A DNA stretch of 64,000 nt from Pseudomonas putida (GTDB lineage Bacteria > Pseudomonadota > Gammaproteobacteria > Pseudomonadales > Pseudomonadaceae): the NCBI RefSeq assembly GCF_009883635.2, contig NZ_CP026115.2:62001-126000 (forward strand), in the 5' to 3' direction. The notes under the pieces were generated by a model that saw nothing but the letters and a program-made list of their open reading frames with translations, was not told the DNA's origin and searched no databases. This document shows positions 46,196 to 54,363 of the stretch, in pieces (within the stretch, counting starts at the first letter, position 1; each line of letters opens with the position of its first letter). The position numbers and the translations under genes are program-made.

Positions 46196-47160
46196 TATTT
46201 GTTACCCCGCTGGGCGTAGAGCATGATCATCGAACCGAACACGTTCACCAGCAAGGTGATGAACATCAGGACCAGGGCGGCGTACATCAGCACCTCGATC
46301 TCGTTCGGCCCGGCTTCGGGGAAGTTCAGCGCCAGCAAGGCTGCCAGCGTGTTGGCCGGGGCAAACAGCGAAAGGGTGATGGTGTTGGCGTTACCGACCA
46401 GCATCGCCAGCGCCATGGTTTCGCCCAGTGCGCGGCCAAGGCCCAGCACCAGGGAGCCGAAGATGCCGGTGGCGGCGGACGGCACCATCACCTTGAGGAT
46501 CGCTTCCCAGTGGGTGGTGCCCATGCCGTAGGCTGCCTGCTTGGTCTTCATCGGTACGCTGGTCAGCGCATCCTGGGAAACCGCGGCAATGGTCGGCAGG
46601 ATCATGATCGCCAGCACCAACGCCGCCGGCAGCAGGCCGGGGCCACTCAGGGAGGTGCCGAAGAACGGGATCCAGCCCAGCTCGCTGTTCAGCCAGGCAG
46701 TCAACGGCCGGATGGCCGGAATCACCACATAGATGCCCCACAGGCCGTAGACGACGCTGGGGATGGCGGCGAGCAGCTCGACGATGGTGCGAAACACCGC
46801 CGCGAGCCTCGCCGGCAAGAAATCCTGGGTAAGGAAAATGGCCATGCTGACGCCGAAGAAACCTGCGATCAACAAGGCGATCAGGGCGCTGTAAAGCGTG
46901 CCCCAGATGGCCGGCAGAATGCCGTATTTGCCCTGGTTGACGTCCCACACACTGCCGAACAGCACGTCAAACCCGTGCTTTTCCATGCCTGGAAGTGCCT
47001 TGCGTCCTACTTCGTATACCAACGCGAAAACCAGCGCGAGAATCAGCACCACACCGATACGTGCAAGGGCACGGAAGGTGCGGTCAACCAGGAAGTCCTT
47101 GGCGGACGGCGGCTGGCACGCGGAGTCTGGGTTATCCGGTATGGCAAAAGGTGTGTTCAT
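46195..47160 (-). CDS. pstC: Phosphate ABC transporter permease PstC
   Basis: A 321-residue permease with six helices and PstC-type segments: LLAAIPSVVYGLWGIYV (the substrate-path motif), MKTKQAAYGMGTTHWEAILKVMVPSA (in part) and LGLGRALGETMALAMLVGN. The ATG at 47160 is preceded by GGAAT eight bases upstream; a TTG 18 bases earlier is unlikely. It is 72 bp downstream of pstS. It pairs with PstA in the phosphate channel. Confidence 0.94.
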   Translation of the reverse strand: MNTPFAIPDNPDSACQPPSAKDFLVDRTFRALARIGVVLILALVFALVYEVGRKALPGMEKHGFDVLFGSVWDVNQGKYGILPAIWGTLYSALIALLIAGFFGVSMAIFLTQDFLPARLAAVFRTIVELLAAIPSVVYGLWGIYVVIPAIRPLTAWLNSELGWIPFFGTSLSGPGLLPAALVLAIMILPTIAAVSQDALTSVPMKTKQAAYGMGTTHWEAILKVMVPSAATGIFGSLVLGLGRALGETMALAMLVGNANTITLSLFAPANTLAALLALNFPEAGPNEIEVLMYAALVLMFITLLVNVFGSMIMLYAQRGNK

Positions 47161-47232
47161 TGTCTTATTCCGGGACAAGGGGCAAACACTCCCGACACGG
47201 CTGTCACACCACGCCGGGAGCGCCTGAGGGTG

Positions 47233-48261
47233 TTACTGGATGCTCTGCGACGCTTTGCGCACTTCGTCGACAACCGACGGCGGCAGCGGGATGTAGCCCA
47301 TCGAGTCGGCGATCTTCTGACCGTGGGTCAGGCCGTACTCGACCATCTCACGCATGGCCTTGGCCTTTTCCGGGCTGCCGTTGTCCTTGCGGAAGATCAT
47401 CCAGGTGTAGGAAGTGATCGGGTAGGACTTGGCACCTTCCGGGTCTGGCAGGTGAGCGATCAGGTTTTCCGGCATTTTCACCGCAGCCAGTGCTTCGGCA
47501 CCGCTTTCGGCGTTCGGCACGACGTACTGGCCGGCCTTGTTTTCCAACTCGGCGAAGTCGACCTTGGCCAGCTTCGCGAAGCCGTATTCGATGTAGCCGA
47601 TGGCGCCCGGGGTCTGGCGAACGGTGGCGGTCACGCCGTCGTTCTTCGGCGACTTGATGAACTTGTCGGTAGCCGGCCAGTTGACGGTGTTGCCTTCACC
47701 CAGGTCTTTCTTGAAGTCGGCGTTGATGGCCGACAGGTGCTTGGTGAACACAGCGTTGGTGCCGCTGGAGTCGGCACGCACGACCACGGTGATCGGCAGG
47801 TCAGGCAGTTTCATGCCCGGGTTGGCCTTGACGATCTGTGGGTCGTTCCACTTGGTGATCTTGCCCAGGAAGATGTTGGAGTACACGTCGCGCGGCAGCT
47901 TCAGGCCTTTCGGGTTGCCCGGCAGGTTGTACGCCAGAACGATTTCACCGGCGGTCATCGGCAGCAACTGCACGCCTTCACCGACCTTGGCAATGTCTGC
48001 TTCGCTCATGGCCGAGTCGCTCGCGGCGAAGTCGACGGTCTTGTTCAGGAAGTCCTGAACGCCTGCGCCGCTACCCTTGGACTGGTAGTCAACGGTAACG
48101 CCAGCAGTGTTCTTGCTGAAGTCCTTGAACCAGGTCAGGTAGATAGGTGCAGGGAAACTGGCGCCGGAACCGGTCAGGCGAATGTTGTCTGCGGCAAAGG
48201 CCGAAGTGGCAGACAGAGAAACCGCAACGGCGAGTGCAGCAGACTTCATGAGGCGTATCAT
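47233..48261 (-). CDS. pstS: Periplasmic phosphate-binding protein PstS
   Basis: A 342-residue phosphate-binding protein. Residues 1-23 are a signal peptide ending AFA. Phosphate-loop segments are GSGASFPAPIYLTWF near 32, SKGSGAGVQDFL near 61, VVRADSSGTNAVFTKHL near 165 with the Arg/Asp/Ser ligands, and PGAIGYIEYGFA near 218. The ATG at 48261 has GGAG ten bases upstream. Tandem Pho-box half-sites are 35-74 bp upstream, so expression should rise under phosphate starvation through PhoB. It delivers phosphate to PstCA. Confidence 0.95.
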   Translation of the reverse strand: MIRLMKSAALAVAVSLSATSAFAADNIRLTGSGASFPAPIYLTWFKDFSKNTAGVTVDYQSKGSGAGVQDFLNKTVDFAASDSAMSEADIAKVGEGVQLLPMTAGEIVLAYNLPGNPKGLKLPRDVYSNIFLGKITKWNDPQIVKANPGMKLPDLPITVVVRADSSGTNAVFTKHLSAINADFKKDLGEGNTVNWPATDKFIKSPKNDGVTATVRQTPGAIGYIEYGFAKLAKVDFAELENKAGQYVVPNAESGAEALAAVKMPENLIAHLPDPEGAKSYPITSYTWMIFRKDNGSPEKAKAMREMVEYGLTHGQKIADSMGYIPLPPSVVDEVRKASQSIQ

Positions 48262-48295
48262 GGAAAAGCGCTCCGTGTGATGGCGAGCACACTTT

Positions 48296-48335
48296 GCATC
48301 AGCTGTGTTACAGCTTTGTGACTATTGAATGGCAG
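48296..48335 (-). promoter_or_regulatory. Tandem Pho-box half-sites upstream of pstS
   Basis: Read on the minus strand, four 7-base units occur with exact 11-base period: CTGCCAT, TAGTCAC, CTGTAAC and CTGATGC, with four-base spacers TCAA, AAAG, ACAG. They resemble the PhoB half-site CTGTCAT, with CTGTAAC and CTGCCAT closest. They lie 35-74 bp upstream of the pstS start codon. Confidence 0.7.
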
Positions 48336-48379
48336 TCAATGTAGTAACCCCCTCTAAATCGGGGCTGACGGGCAGTGGG

Positions 48380-48402
48380 TTGTCATTTGGTGGTAACCAA
48401 AT
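48380..48402. promoter_or_regulatory. Palindrome and Pho-box-like site upstream of ppk2
   Basis: ATTTGGTGGTAACCAAAT (48385-48402) is a 7-4-7 inverted repeat. TTGTCAT-TTGG-TGGTAAC (48380-48397) also resembles a Pho box. Both lie about 45-65 bp upstream of the ppk2 start, so ppk2 could share phosphate control with the divergent pst operon. Confidence 0.4.
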
Positions 48403-48446
48403 ATGACTAAACACTTTGCCATCATCCCCCGACGCGAGTGCCCGCC

Positions 48447-49364
48447 ATGTCTCCCACCGAACACACCTTGATCAGGCGCATCCATCGCGAGCTGCTGGAC
48501 CACAGTGATGAAGAGCTGGAACTGGAGCTGGCCGAGGACGGCCATGACCTGAACGCGCTGTTTGACGACCATATGGAGGAAGGCAGCGAAAAGGCCGCGC
48601 GCCGGACCTACTTCCGCGAACTGTTCCGCCTGCAGGGCGAACTGGTGAAACTGCAGAGCTGGGTGGTCAAGACCGGCCACAAGGTGGTGATCCTGTTCGA
48701 AGGCCGTGATGCCGCTGGCAAGGGTGGCGTGATCAAGCGCATCACCCAGCGCCTGAATCCCCGGGTATGCCGGGTGGCAGCGCTGCCGGCCCCCAATGAC
48801 CGGGAGCGCACGCAGTGGTACTTCCAGCGTTACGTTTCGCATTTGCCGGCGGCCGGCGAGATCGTGCTGTTCGACCGTAGCTGGTACAACCGCGCGGGCG
48901 TCGAGAAGGTCATGGGCTTTTGCAACGACGACCAGTACGAGGAGTTCTTCCGCAGCGTGCCGGAGTTCGAGCGCATGCTCGCCCGCTCGGGCATCCAGCT
49001 GATCAAGTACTGGTTCTCCATTTCCGACCAGGAACAGCACCTGCGTTTCCTCAGCCGCGTGCACGACCCGCTCAAGCAATGGAAGCTGAGCCCCATGGAC
49101 CTGGAGTCACGTCGGCGCTGGGAGGCCTACACCAAGGCCAAGGAGGTCATGCTCGAACGCACCCACATCGCCGAAGCGCCCTGGTGGGTGGTGCAGGCCG
49201 ATGACAAGAAGAAGGCCAGGCTCAACTGCATCCACCACCTGCTTGGGCAAATGCCCTATGAAGAAGTGCAGGTGCCGACGATCGAGCTGCCGCAGCGGGT
49301 CAGGAAAGAGGACTACATCCGCAACCCGACCCCGACCGACATCATCGTGCCGCAGGTCTACTGA
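48447..49364 (+). CDS. ppk2: Polyphosphate kinase 2
   Basis: A 305-residue PPK2-family enzyme. Walker A is EGRDAAGKG (residues 85-93), Walker B FDRSWYNRAGVEKVMGF (Asp143) and the lid segment RVHDPLKQWKLSPMD near 212. The length and single domain fit the class I PPK2 proteins, which use polyphosphate to phosphorylate nucleoside diphosphates. The ATG at 48447 was chosen over a GTG nine bases earlier. It is divergent from the pstSCAB operon, which makes biological sense for phosphate storage and use. A Pho-box-like site precedes it. Confidence 0.92.
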   Translation: MSPTEHTLIRRIHRELLDHSDEELELELAEDGHDLNALFDDHMEEGSEKAARRTYFRELFRLQGELVKLQSWVVKTGHKVVILFEGRDAAGKGGVIKRITQRLNPRVCRVAALPAPNDRERTQWYFQRYVSHLPAAGEIVLFDRSWYNRAGVEKVMGFCNDDQYEEFFRSVPEFERMLARSGIQLIKYWFSISDQEQHLRFLSRVHDPLKQWKLSPMDLESRRRWEAYTKAKEVMLERTHIAEAPWWVVQADDKKKARLNCIHHLLGQMPYEEVQVPTIELPQRVRKEDYIRNPTPTDIIVPQVY

Positions 49365-49382
49365 TACGGCGTGCTGGCTGGG

Positions 49383-49874
49383 TCAGAGCGCCATGACCAT
49401 TTCATGCCAGGCCATGCCCCCGTGGTCCGAGGGCGAAGGCCGCACATACTGGTAGCCCATCTTGCGGTACAGCTCGACGTGCTGTTCCTTGCACATCAGG
49501 TGGATGGTCTGTTTGCCCTGCGCCTTCATGCGGCTGATGAACTCGCTCATCAGCCGCTTGGCGTAGCCTTTGCCCTGGTGGGCCGTGTCCACCACCACCG
49601 ACATGATCACCACGTTGGGCGCTTGCGGGTCATGGCCGACCAGCTCCTTGAACGCCTCATCGGACATCACCACGTCGTGGGCGCAGCCACTGTTGATGAA
49701 GCCGACGATGCCATGGGCGTCTTCGAGCAGCAGGAAGCCTTCAGGGTATTGGCTGATGCGCGTGCGGATCTTCTCCAGCGTGGCCGCTTCGTCACCTTCG
49801 TAGGCACCGATTTCGATCGCGAAGCAGCGCTCGGCATCTGCCATGACGGGTTGGCGGAATGACGTGTTGCTCAT
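49383..49874 (-). CDS. GNAT-family N-acetyltransferase
   Basis: A 163-residue GNAT protein. Motif A, which binds acetyl-CoA, is MSVVVDTAHQGKGYAKRLM (Q-G-K-G-Y), followed by KQTIHLMCKEQHVELYRKMGYQYV (in part), motif B. It resembles the serotonin/polyamine-type (AANAT-like) branch seen in bacteria, with the GAYEGDEAAT segment near residue 23. The acceptor is unknown. It converges with ppk2 and its stop is 18 bp from the ppk2 stop. Confidence 0.85.
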   Translation of the reverse strand: MSNTSFRQPVMADAERCFAIEIGAYEGDEAATLEKIRTRISQYPEGFLLLEDAHGIVGFINSGCAHDVVMSDEAFKELVGHDPQAPNVVIMSVVVDTAHQGKGYAKRLMSEFISRMKAQGKQTIHLMCKEQHVELYRKMGYQYVRPSPSDHGGMAWHEMVMAL

Positions 49875-50042
49875 GGGCAGGCATCCATAAATAAAGTGGT
49901 CATGCCGCTAGAGTAATTGACTGAGCGGCAAACCCCGCATTCTTTTCGAGGGCTATCATGGAACGCCTGCGGCGCCCTGCCCTCCCACCTTCATGCAGGG
50001 CGAACAGCGCACTGCCCATTCACCTCTGGAGGAGTGGCTTTG

Positions 50043-50738
50043 ATGAAAAAGATCCTGATAGTGCTCACCTCGCACGACCAGCTGGGTGACACCGGCAAGA
50101 AGACTGGCTTCTGGCTGGAAGAATTTGCCGCGCCCTACTACGTGTTCGTCGACGCCAATGCCGACGTCACCCTCGCCTCGCCCAAAGGCGGCCAGCCACC
50201 GCTGGACCCGAAAAGCGACGAGCCGGACGCCCAGACCGACGCCACCCGGCGCTTCGCCAGCGACACCGACGGGCAGATGGCCCTGGCCGACACCGTGCCG
50301 CTTGGCGAAATCGACCCGTACCACTTCGATGCCGTGTTCTACCCAGGGGGCCACGGGCCACTCTGGGACTTGGCCGAAGACAAGGATTCGATCACTCTGC
50401 TCCAAGCGTTCTACGCGTCCAACAAGCCGATTGCCGCCGTGTGCCATGCGCCTGGGGTGCTCAAGCATGTCAATGCGCCAGACGGCCATTCGGTGGTCAA
50501 GGGCAAGAAGGTCACCGGCTTCGCCAACAGTGAAGAACAGGCTGTCGGGTTGACCGCGGTGGTGCCTTTCCTGGTGGAAGACATGCTCAAGGCCAACGGC
50601 GGCGAATACTCCAAGGCCGCGGACTGGGCAAGCCATGTGATCGAAGATGGCCACCTGATCACCGGCCAGAATCCTGCCTCCTCCGAGGCAGCAGCGAAGG
50701 CACTGCTCAAGCGCCTGGCGCAGGAGCCAGGCGCCTGA
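50043..50738 (+). CDS. DJ-1/PfpI-family protein (Hsp31-like)
   Basis: A 231-residue protein of the class I glutamine amidotransferase-like/DJ-1 superfamily in the Hsp31-type group. The nucleophile elbow is AAVCHAPGVL (Cys134, His135); Glu26 (FWLEEF) and the GGHGPLWDL oxyanion loop (residues 102-110) complete the expected site. Such proteins are glyoxalase III or stress chaperones. The ATG at 50043 follows GGAGGAG. A terminator hairpin follows. Its neighbours are stress-type genes. Confidence 0.88.
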   Translation: MKKILIVLTSHDQLGDTGKKTGFWLEEFAAPYYVFVDANADVTLASPKGGQPPLDPKSDEPDAQTDATRRFASDTDGQMALADTVPLGEIDPYHFDAVFYPGGHGPLWDLAEDKDSITLLQAFYASNKPIAAVCHAPGVLKHVNAPDGHSVVKGKKVTGFANSEEQAVGLTAVVPFLVEDMLKANGGEYSKAADWASHVIEDGHLITGQNPASSEAAAKALLKRLAQEPGA

Positions 50739-50750
50739 AGCAAGCGGGAG

Positions 50751-50780
50751 CCACCCCCTCTGTGTTGGCAGAAGGGGTGG
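50751..50780. terminator. Terminator between the PfpI-like and DUF3618 genes
   Basis: CCACCCCCTCTG, loop TGTTGG, CAGAAGGGGTGG: a 12-bp stem with one mismatch, between convergent genes ending at 50738 and 50799. It can serve both directions. Confidence 0.7.
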
Positions 50781-50798
50781 AGGGGCACACCCGCAGCG

Positions 50799-51599
50799 TC
50801 ATTGGGTGAAGCCCAACCCGCCGGAGAGATCGGAGCCCTTGCTGCCAGACTCGGTCGAGGCGCTGTCACCCGCCTGGTCCATCGACGCCTCCACTGCCGC
50901 TTTCACCTCGCTACCCTTGGCTTTGAGGGTGTCGGTCAATCGGTCGCTGCTGGCGCCCATCACATGGTCTTCCTTGCGGTTACTCGGCAGCGCCGCTCCC
51001 AAAGCAGCCCCCAGCGCGATACCCAGGGCTGCCATCACCAACGGCTGTTCGTGCAGCAGGTGATCGAACTGCCCCTTCAACGCTGTAGTTTCATCTGCAA
51101 CCTTGTGTGCAGAGCCGCGCAAGCTCTCGGCGGATGCGCCCATGGTCTTGCGAGCGTCGCTGCCAAGCTCGCTGGCCCGGTCACGCACATCGTGGGCCTT
51201 CATACGGACTTTCTGGCTGGCGTCGTGCATCGCTTCCCCGGCCTGGGCGAACGCGTCCTTCACCGTGTCGACCGCCTCGCCGAGCTTTTCGCCCAACCCT
51301 GGCCCATGATGGGCTGGCCCAGGGTTGAAGGGGCGGTTCTGGTTCAACCCCAGCCAGGCCAGGCCCAACACCGTGAGGGTCGCCGGCACGGGGTTGTTCT
51401 TCAGAGTGGTACCAAGGTTCTGGAAGAATTCGCCGCCATTGCCCTTGGCATAGGCCAGCACGCGATCAACCATCTGCCCAGGGCTGAGGCGTTGCTCGAG
51501 TGCGTCGACCAGGTCACTGATATGCTCGCGCCTGGCATTGATTTCCTGTTCGAGCAGGTCCGGGTCTTTTTGCGCGTCATGTTCGAATGATGAGTTCAT
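50799..51599 (-). CDS. DUF3618-type membrane-associated protein
   Basis: A 266-residue protein that begins with the DUF3618 motif EQEINARREHISDLVDALEQRL (residues 17-38, in part) and LSPGQMVDRVLAYA. A central helical part contains VKDAFAQAGEAMHDASQKVR and similar apolipoprotein-like amphipathic repeats. One likely transmembrane segment is LVMAALGIALGAALGAALP near residue 187. The acidic Ser/Gly-rich end is probably disordered. It is the third gene of a YqjD/YqjE-like operon; its start overlaps the holin-like gene's stop by four bases. Function unknown; likely envelope stress. Confidence 0.82.
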   Translation of the reverse strand: MNSSFEHDAQKDPDLLEQEINARREHISDLVDALEQRLSPGQMVDRVLAYAKGNGGEFFQNLGTTLKNNPVPATLTVLGLAWLGLNQNRPFNPGPAHHGPGLGEKLGEAVDTVKDAFAQAGEAMHDASQKVRMKAHDVRDRASELGSDARKTMGASAESLRGSAHKVADETTALKGQFDHLLHEQPLVMAALGIALGAALGAALPSNRKEDHVMGASSDRLTDTLKAKGSEVKAAVEASMDQAGDSASTESGSKGSDLSGGLGFTQ

Positions 51600-52027
51600 G
51601 GCAGCTTCCTCTTCAGCGTGGCTTTGTCCTGTTGCATGGCGTGCAAGGTACGGTCGGGCGCCAAGTGGGTAGGCTCGAACTGCTTCTTGCCCGCCTGCAG
51701 CATGATGAAGCCGATGACCACGGTGACCGCGCCCACGATCAACGCCGCGAGCCAGGGTTCGAGCACCAGTGCCAGGGCGTAGACCGCCGCCAGCAGGAGA
51801 ATGACGAAGCCTGCCAGCACCACGATCGCTCCGGCCGCCACTGCCGCCGTGCCGGCCTTGAGGGTGGCCAGGTTCTGCTGCAGCTCGGCCTTGGCCAATG
51901 CCAGTTCCTTGGTAAACAACGCCGGCACTTCGCGCATCAGCTCGCGCAGCAGGCTGCCAACCCCGACCGCTTCGTCTTCCGGCGCATGCAGGCCTGGAGT
52001 GGTGTGCAAGGGATCCTTGTTCATCAT
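51596..52027 (-). CDS. YqjE/phage-holin-superfamily membrane protein (DUF1469)
   Basis: A 143-residue protein with the DUF1469/Holin-X architecture: VGSLLRELMREVPALFTKELALAKAELQQNL (an amphipathic N-terminal helix, in pieces) followed by two transmembrane segments (about 61-83 and 88-112, AVAAGAIVVLAGFVILLLAAVYAL region). In E. coli YqjE sits beside YqjD. It overlaps both neighbours by four bases, showing translational coupling. No role in phage lysis is implied; no prophage genes are near. The function is unknown. Confidence 0.85.
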   Translation of the reverse strand: MMNKDPLHTTPGLHAPEDEAVGVGSLLRELMREVPALFTKELALAKAELQQNLATLKAGTAAVAAGAIVVLAGFVILLLAAVYALALVLEPWLAALIVGAVTVVIGFIMLQAGKKQFEPTHLAPDRTLHAMQQDKATLKRKLP

Positions 52028-52620
52028 TCGCCTCCTTTTAGCGGGTCACGTTCGAACGGGCTGCCAGTGACCGGCGTGCCAGCGCCGGGCCCGATGGGAT
52101 CGACCGGGGTAAAGGGTTCTCGGGTGGATACATCGCTGCCCCTGTCGGGCGTCACCGCCGGCACGGGTTGGGGCTCGCGATCAGCTGCGGTGGTGGCAGT
52201 GCCAGGGGTAGCTGATGTGGCGCTGGCACGTATGAAGCGCGACACCGCAAAGCCGACCGCAACGCTACCGGCAAGGAACAGCGCCGGGTTCTCACGGGCA
52301 AGCTGGGCGCCCCGTTGCAGCAGGCTTTCAGCGCTTTCATGGCGCACCTGCTCGGCAAACTCGCCCACGCATTGCGCCGCTTGGCTCAGGTAGTGCGACA
52401 GGCCGAGGCTATCATTGCCTTCCAGCGCGGACGCCGCCGAGCGGGCCCCCTCTTTCAGTGAATCAAGCTGATCGGCTGCAGTGTCGCGGTAGTGTTCGAA
52501 CTGCTCGGTGCCCTTCTGCCTGGCGTCGCCGAGCAGCGCGCCGGCTTCATCGGTGATGGTATGCACATGATCCTGGGTGCTGCCAGGTGGCGATGTCGAG
52601 ATGTGATCGGTGTTTTCCAT
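52024..52620 (-). CDS. YqjD/ElaB-like (DUF883-like) protein
   Basis: A 198-residue protein with helical N-terminal part (AGALLGDARQKGTEQFEHYRDTAADQLDSL region) and a single membrane segment ENPALFLAGSVAVGFAVSRFIRAS (about 134-152), the arrangement of YqjD/ElaB-type ribosome- or membrane-associated stress proteins. A Pro/Thr-rich tail of about 45 residues follows. The ATG at 52620 follows GAGGG. It is the first gene of a three-gene operon with the YqjE-like and DUF3618 genes. The assignment is by architecture; sequence similarity is moderate. Confidence 0.75.
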   Translation of the reverse strand: MENTDHISTSPPGSTQDHVHTITDEAGALLGDARQKGTEQFEHYRDTAADQLDSLKEGARSAASALEGNDSLGLSHYLSQAAQCVGEFAEQVRHESAESLLQRGAQLARENPALFLAGSVAVGFAVSRFIRASATSATPGTATTAADREPQPVPAVTPDRGSDVSTREPFTPVDPIGPGAGTPVTGSPFERDPLKGGE

Positions 52621-52880
52621 CGTTACGCCCTCGAAGGTAATCGGTTTTTGGCGAATGCCGCTTTGCAAGGCATTCAATCGAGGGACGCAGGCGAAGCAGC
52701 GGGAGTTCAGCGCATGTGATCTGTGACCTTTGCCTGTTGATCCAAATAACACGGCAAGCTCAACTGTCGTCGCGGCAACCTTGGCAAAGGCTTTGCTGAC
52801 GCGCCGCTCGCGCCCCCGGATGGAACAGTTTCACCATCGCCACGACCTAAGCGGGGTAACCTGGCCAAAAGGAGTGCACC

Positions 52881-53024
52881 ATGATCGACCCCGACCATCC
52901 CGACCCTTACGTCGATGAGATTCCCCACAACCCAGGCGAGCCTGTGCCCACGCCTGAACCGGAACAAGAGGCGCCGGACTGGCCAAAAGGTCAGGTGCCA
53001 CCGGAAGAACAGTCCGACGGTTGA
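52881..53024 (+). CDS. 47-residue acidic proline-rich small protein
   Basis: MIDPDHPDPYVDEIPHNPGE is the start of a 47-residue open frame with 13 prolines and 12 acidic residues, ending EEQSDG. The ribosome-binding site AAAAGGAG is six bases before the ATG, one of the best in the window, and codon use is consistent with a real gene. It has no signal peptide, cysteines or hydrophobic segment, so it is likely a disordered cytoplasmic protein. The name and function are unknown. It is divergent from the YqjD-like operon and 126 bp before the MscS gene. Confidence 0.65.
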   Translation: MIDPDHPDPYVDEIPHNPGEPVPTPEPEQEAPDWPKGQVPPEEQSDG

Positions 53025-53150
53025 CACCGCCCCTCTTGATTTTCCTTGCCCAGGGTCGACGGGTGAAATCCGATCGACCTATGGCGCCATCTGAACATCC
53101 CATGAGAACGACCTGCATAACGACCCAGGCAACCGGGAGGCACGCCGCTC

Positions 53151-54275
53151 ATGAATGACCGCATTATTGCCCTGTTCACCGACACCACACTGTTCGGTAT
53201 CTCCATCCTCAATCTGCTGCTGGCCCTGGCGGTGGCCATCGGGACCTTCCTGGTCGCCCGCGCCGCCATCGGCTTCCTGCTGCACCGTATCCGCCGCTGG
53301 TCCGAACACGACGGTGTGTTCAGCCAGGTGCTGGCCAAGGTGCTGTCTGGCACCAGCAATTGCCTGCTGTTGCTCGCCTCGCTGCTGGTGGGCCTGAGCA
53401 TGCTCGATCTGCCGGAGCGCTGGCTGACCCGGGTCGGCAGCCTGTGGTTCGTGGTCGCCGCCCTGCAGATCGGGTTGTGGGCCAACCGCGCCATCGGACT
53501 GGGGCTGAATCGCTACTTCGCCCGCCATCGCGCCGACGGCCTGAACCAGGGCAGCGCACTCGCAACCCTGTCGGCCTGGGGCGCACGGGTGTTGCTGTGG
53601 TCGGTGGTGCTGCTGGCAATGCTGTCCAACCTGGGCGTGAACATCACCGCCTTCGTCGCCAGTCTGGGCGTCGGCGGTATTGCCGTGGCGCTGGCGGTAC
53701 AGAACATCCTGGGCGATCTGTTCGCCTCGCTGTCGATCGCCGTGGACAAACCGTTCGAGGTCGGCGATTTCATTGTCATCGGGCCGCTGGCAGGCACTGT
53801 CGAGCATGTCGGCCTGAAGACCACGCGCATCCGCAGCCTCGGTGGCGAACAGATCGTCATGGCCAATGCCAGCATGATCAGCAGCACCATCCAGAACTAC
53901 AAGCGCTTGCAGGAACGGCGCATCGTGTTCGAATTCGGACTTTCCTACGACACGCCGACCGACGCCGTAAAGAAAGCGCCTGCCATCGTCGAAGAGGCGA
54001 TCAAGGCGCAGGAGCAGGTGCGCTTCGACCGCGCTCACCTGCGCGGGTTTGGCAAGGAAGCGCTGGAGTTCGAATGCGTGTACATCGTCAGGGACCCCGG
54101 CTACAACCTGTACATGGACATCCAGCAAGCGATCAACTTCTACTTGCTGGAGCGCTTTTCCAGGATCGGCGCCAAGTTTGCCGTACCGGTGCGGGCAATC
54201 AAGGTCACCGCATTGCCGCAGGAAGCCAGCCTGCCAGGGTCGGGCCGCGAGGGTCGGGGGATCCGAGGCGCCTGA
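53151..54275 (+). CDS. MscS-family mechanosensitive channel
   Basis: A 374-residue MscS protein. Three to four membrane helices precede the pore helix and beta domain, with ITAFVASLGVGGIAVALAVQ and NILGDLFASLSIAVDKPFEVGDFI (landmarks, about 163-205), the standard MscS pore-to-beta junction. The C-terminal alpha/beta part (FGLSYDTPTDAVKKAPAI, DIQQAINFYLLERF) follows. It opens on membrane stretch under hypo-osmotic shock. The N-terminal membrane part is longer than E. coli MscS. The ATG at 53151 has GGGAGG upstream. Confidence 0.9.
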   Translation: MNDRIIALFTDTTLFGISILNLLLALAVAIGTFLVARAAIGFLLHRIRRWSEHDGVFSQVLAKVLSGTSNCLLLLASLLVGLSMLDLPERWLTRVGSLWFVVAALQIGLWANRAIGLGLNRYFARHRADGLNQGSALATLSAWGARVLLWSVVLLAMLSNLGVNITAFVASLGVGGIAVALAVQNILGDLFASLSIAVDKPFEVGDFIVIGPLAGTVEHVGLKTTRIRSLGGEQIVMANASMISSTIQNYKRLQERRIVFEFGLSYDTPTDAVKKAPAIVEEAIKAQEQVRFDRAHLRGFGKEALEFECVYIVRDPGYNLYMDIQQAINFYLLERFSRIGAKFAVPVRAIKVTALPQEASLPGSGREGRGIRGA

Positions 54276-54363
54276 AACGTCGAGGCCGTCCGTCGTTCTC
54301 ATCGCACGGCCCCCACGCCGGCGGGCCGAATGGAAGGCGAAGAACGCAAACAGGAGATTCATC

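Noticed and set aside
51596..52027. Holin-family gene as evidence for a prophage
   Set aside because: It belongs to the YqjE/DUF1469 branch of the superfamily in a coupled non-phage operon, and no phage structural or lysis genes are near.
52855..52884. GTAACC upstream of the 47-residue protein as another SigF promoter
   Set aside because: There is no CGAA after 16 bases (ACCA instead), so it does not match the two good sites.
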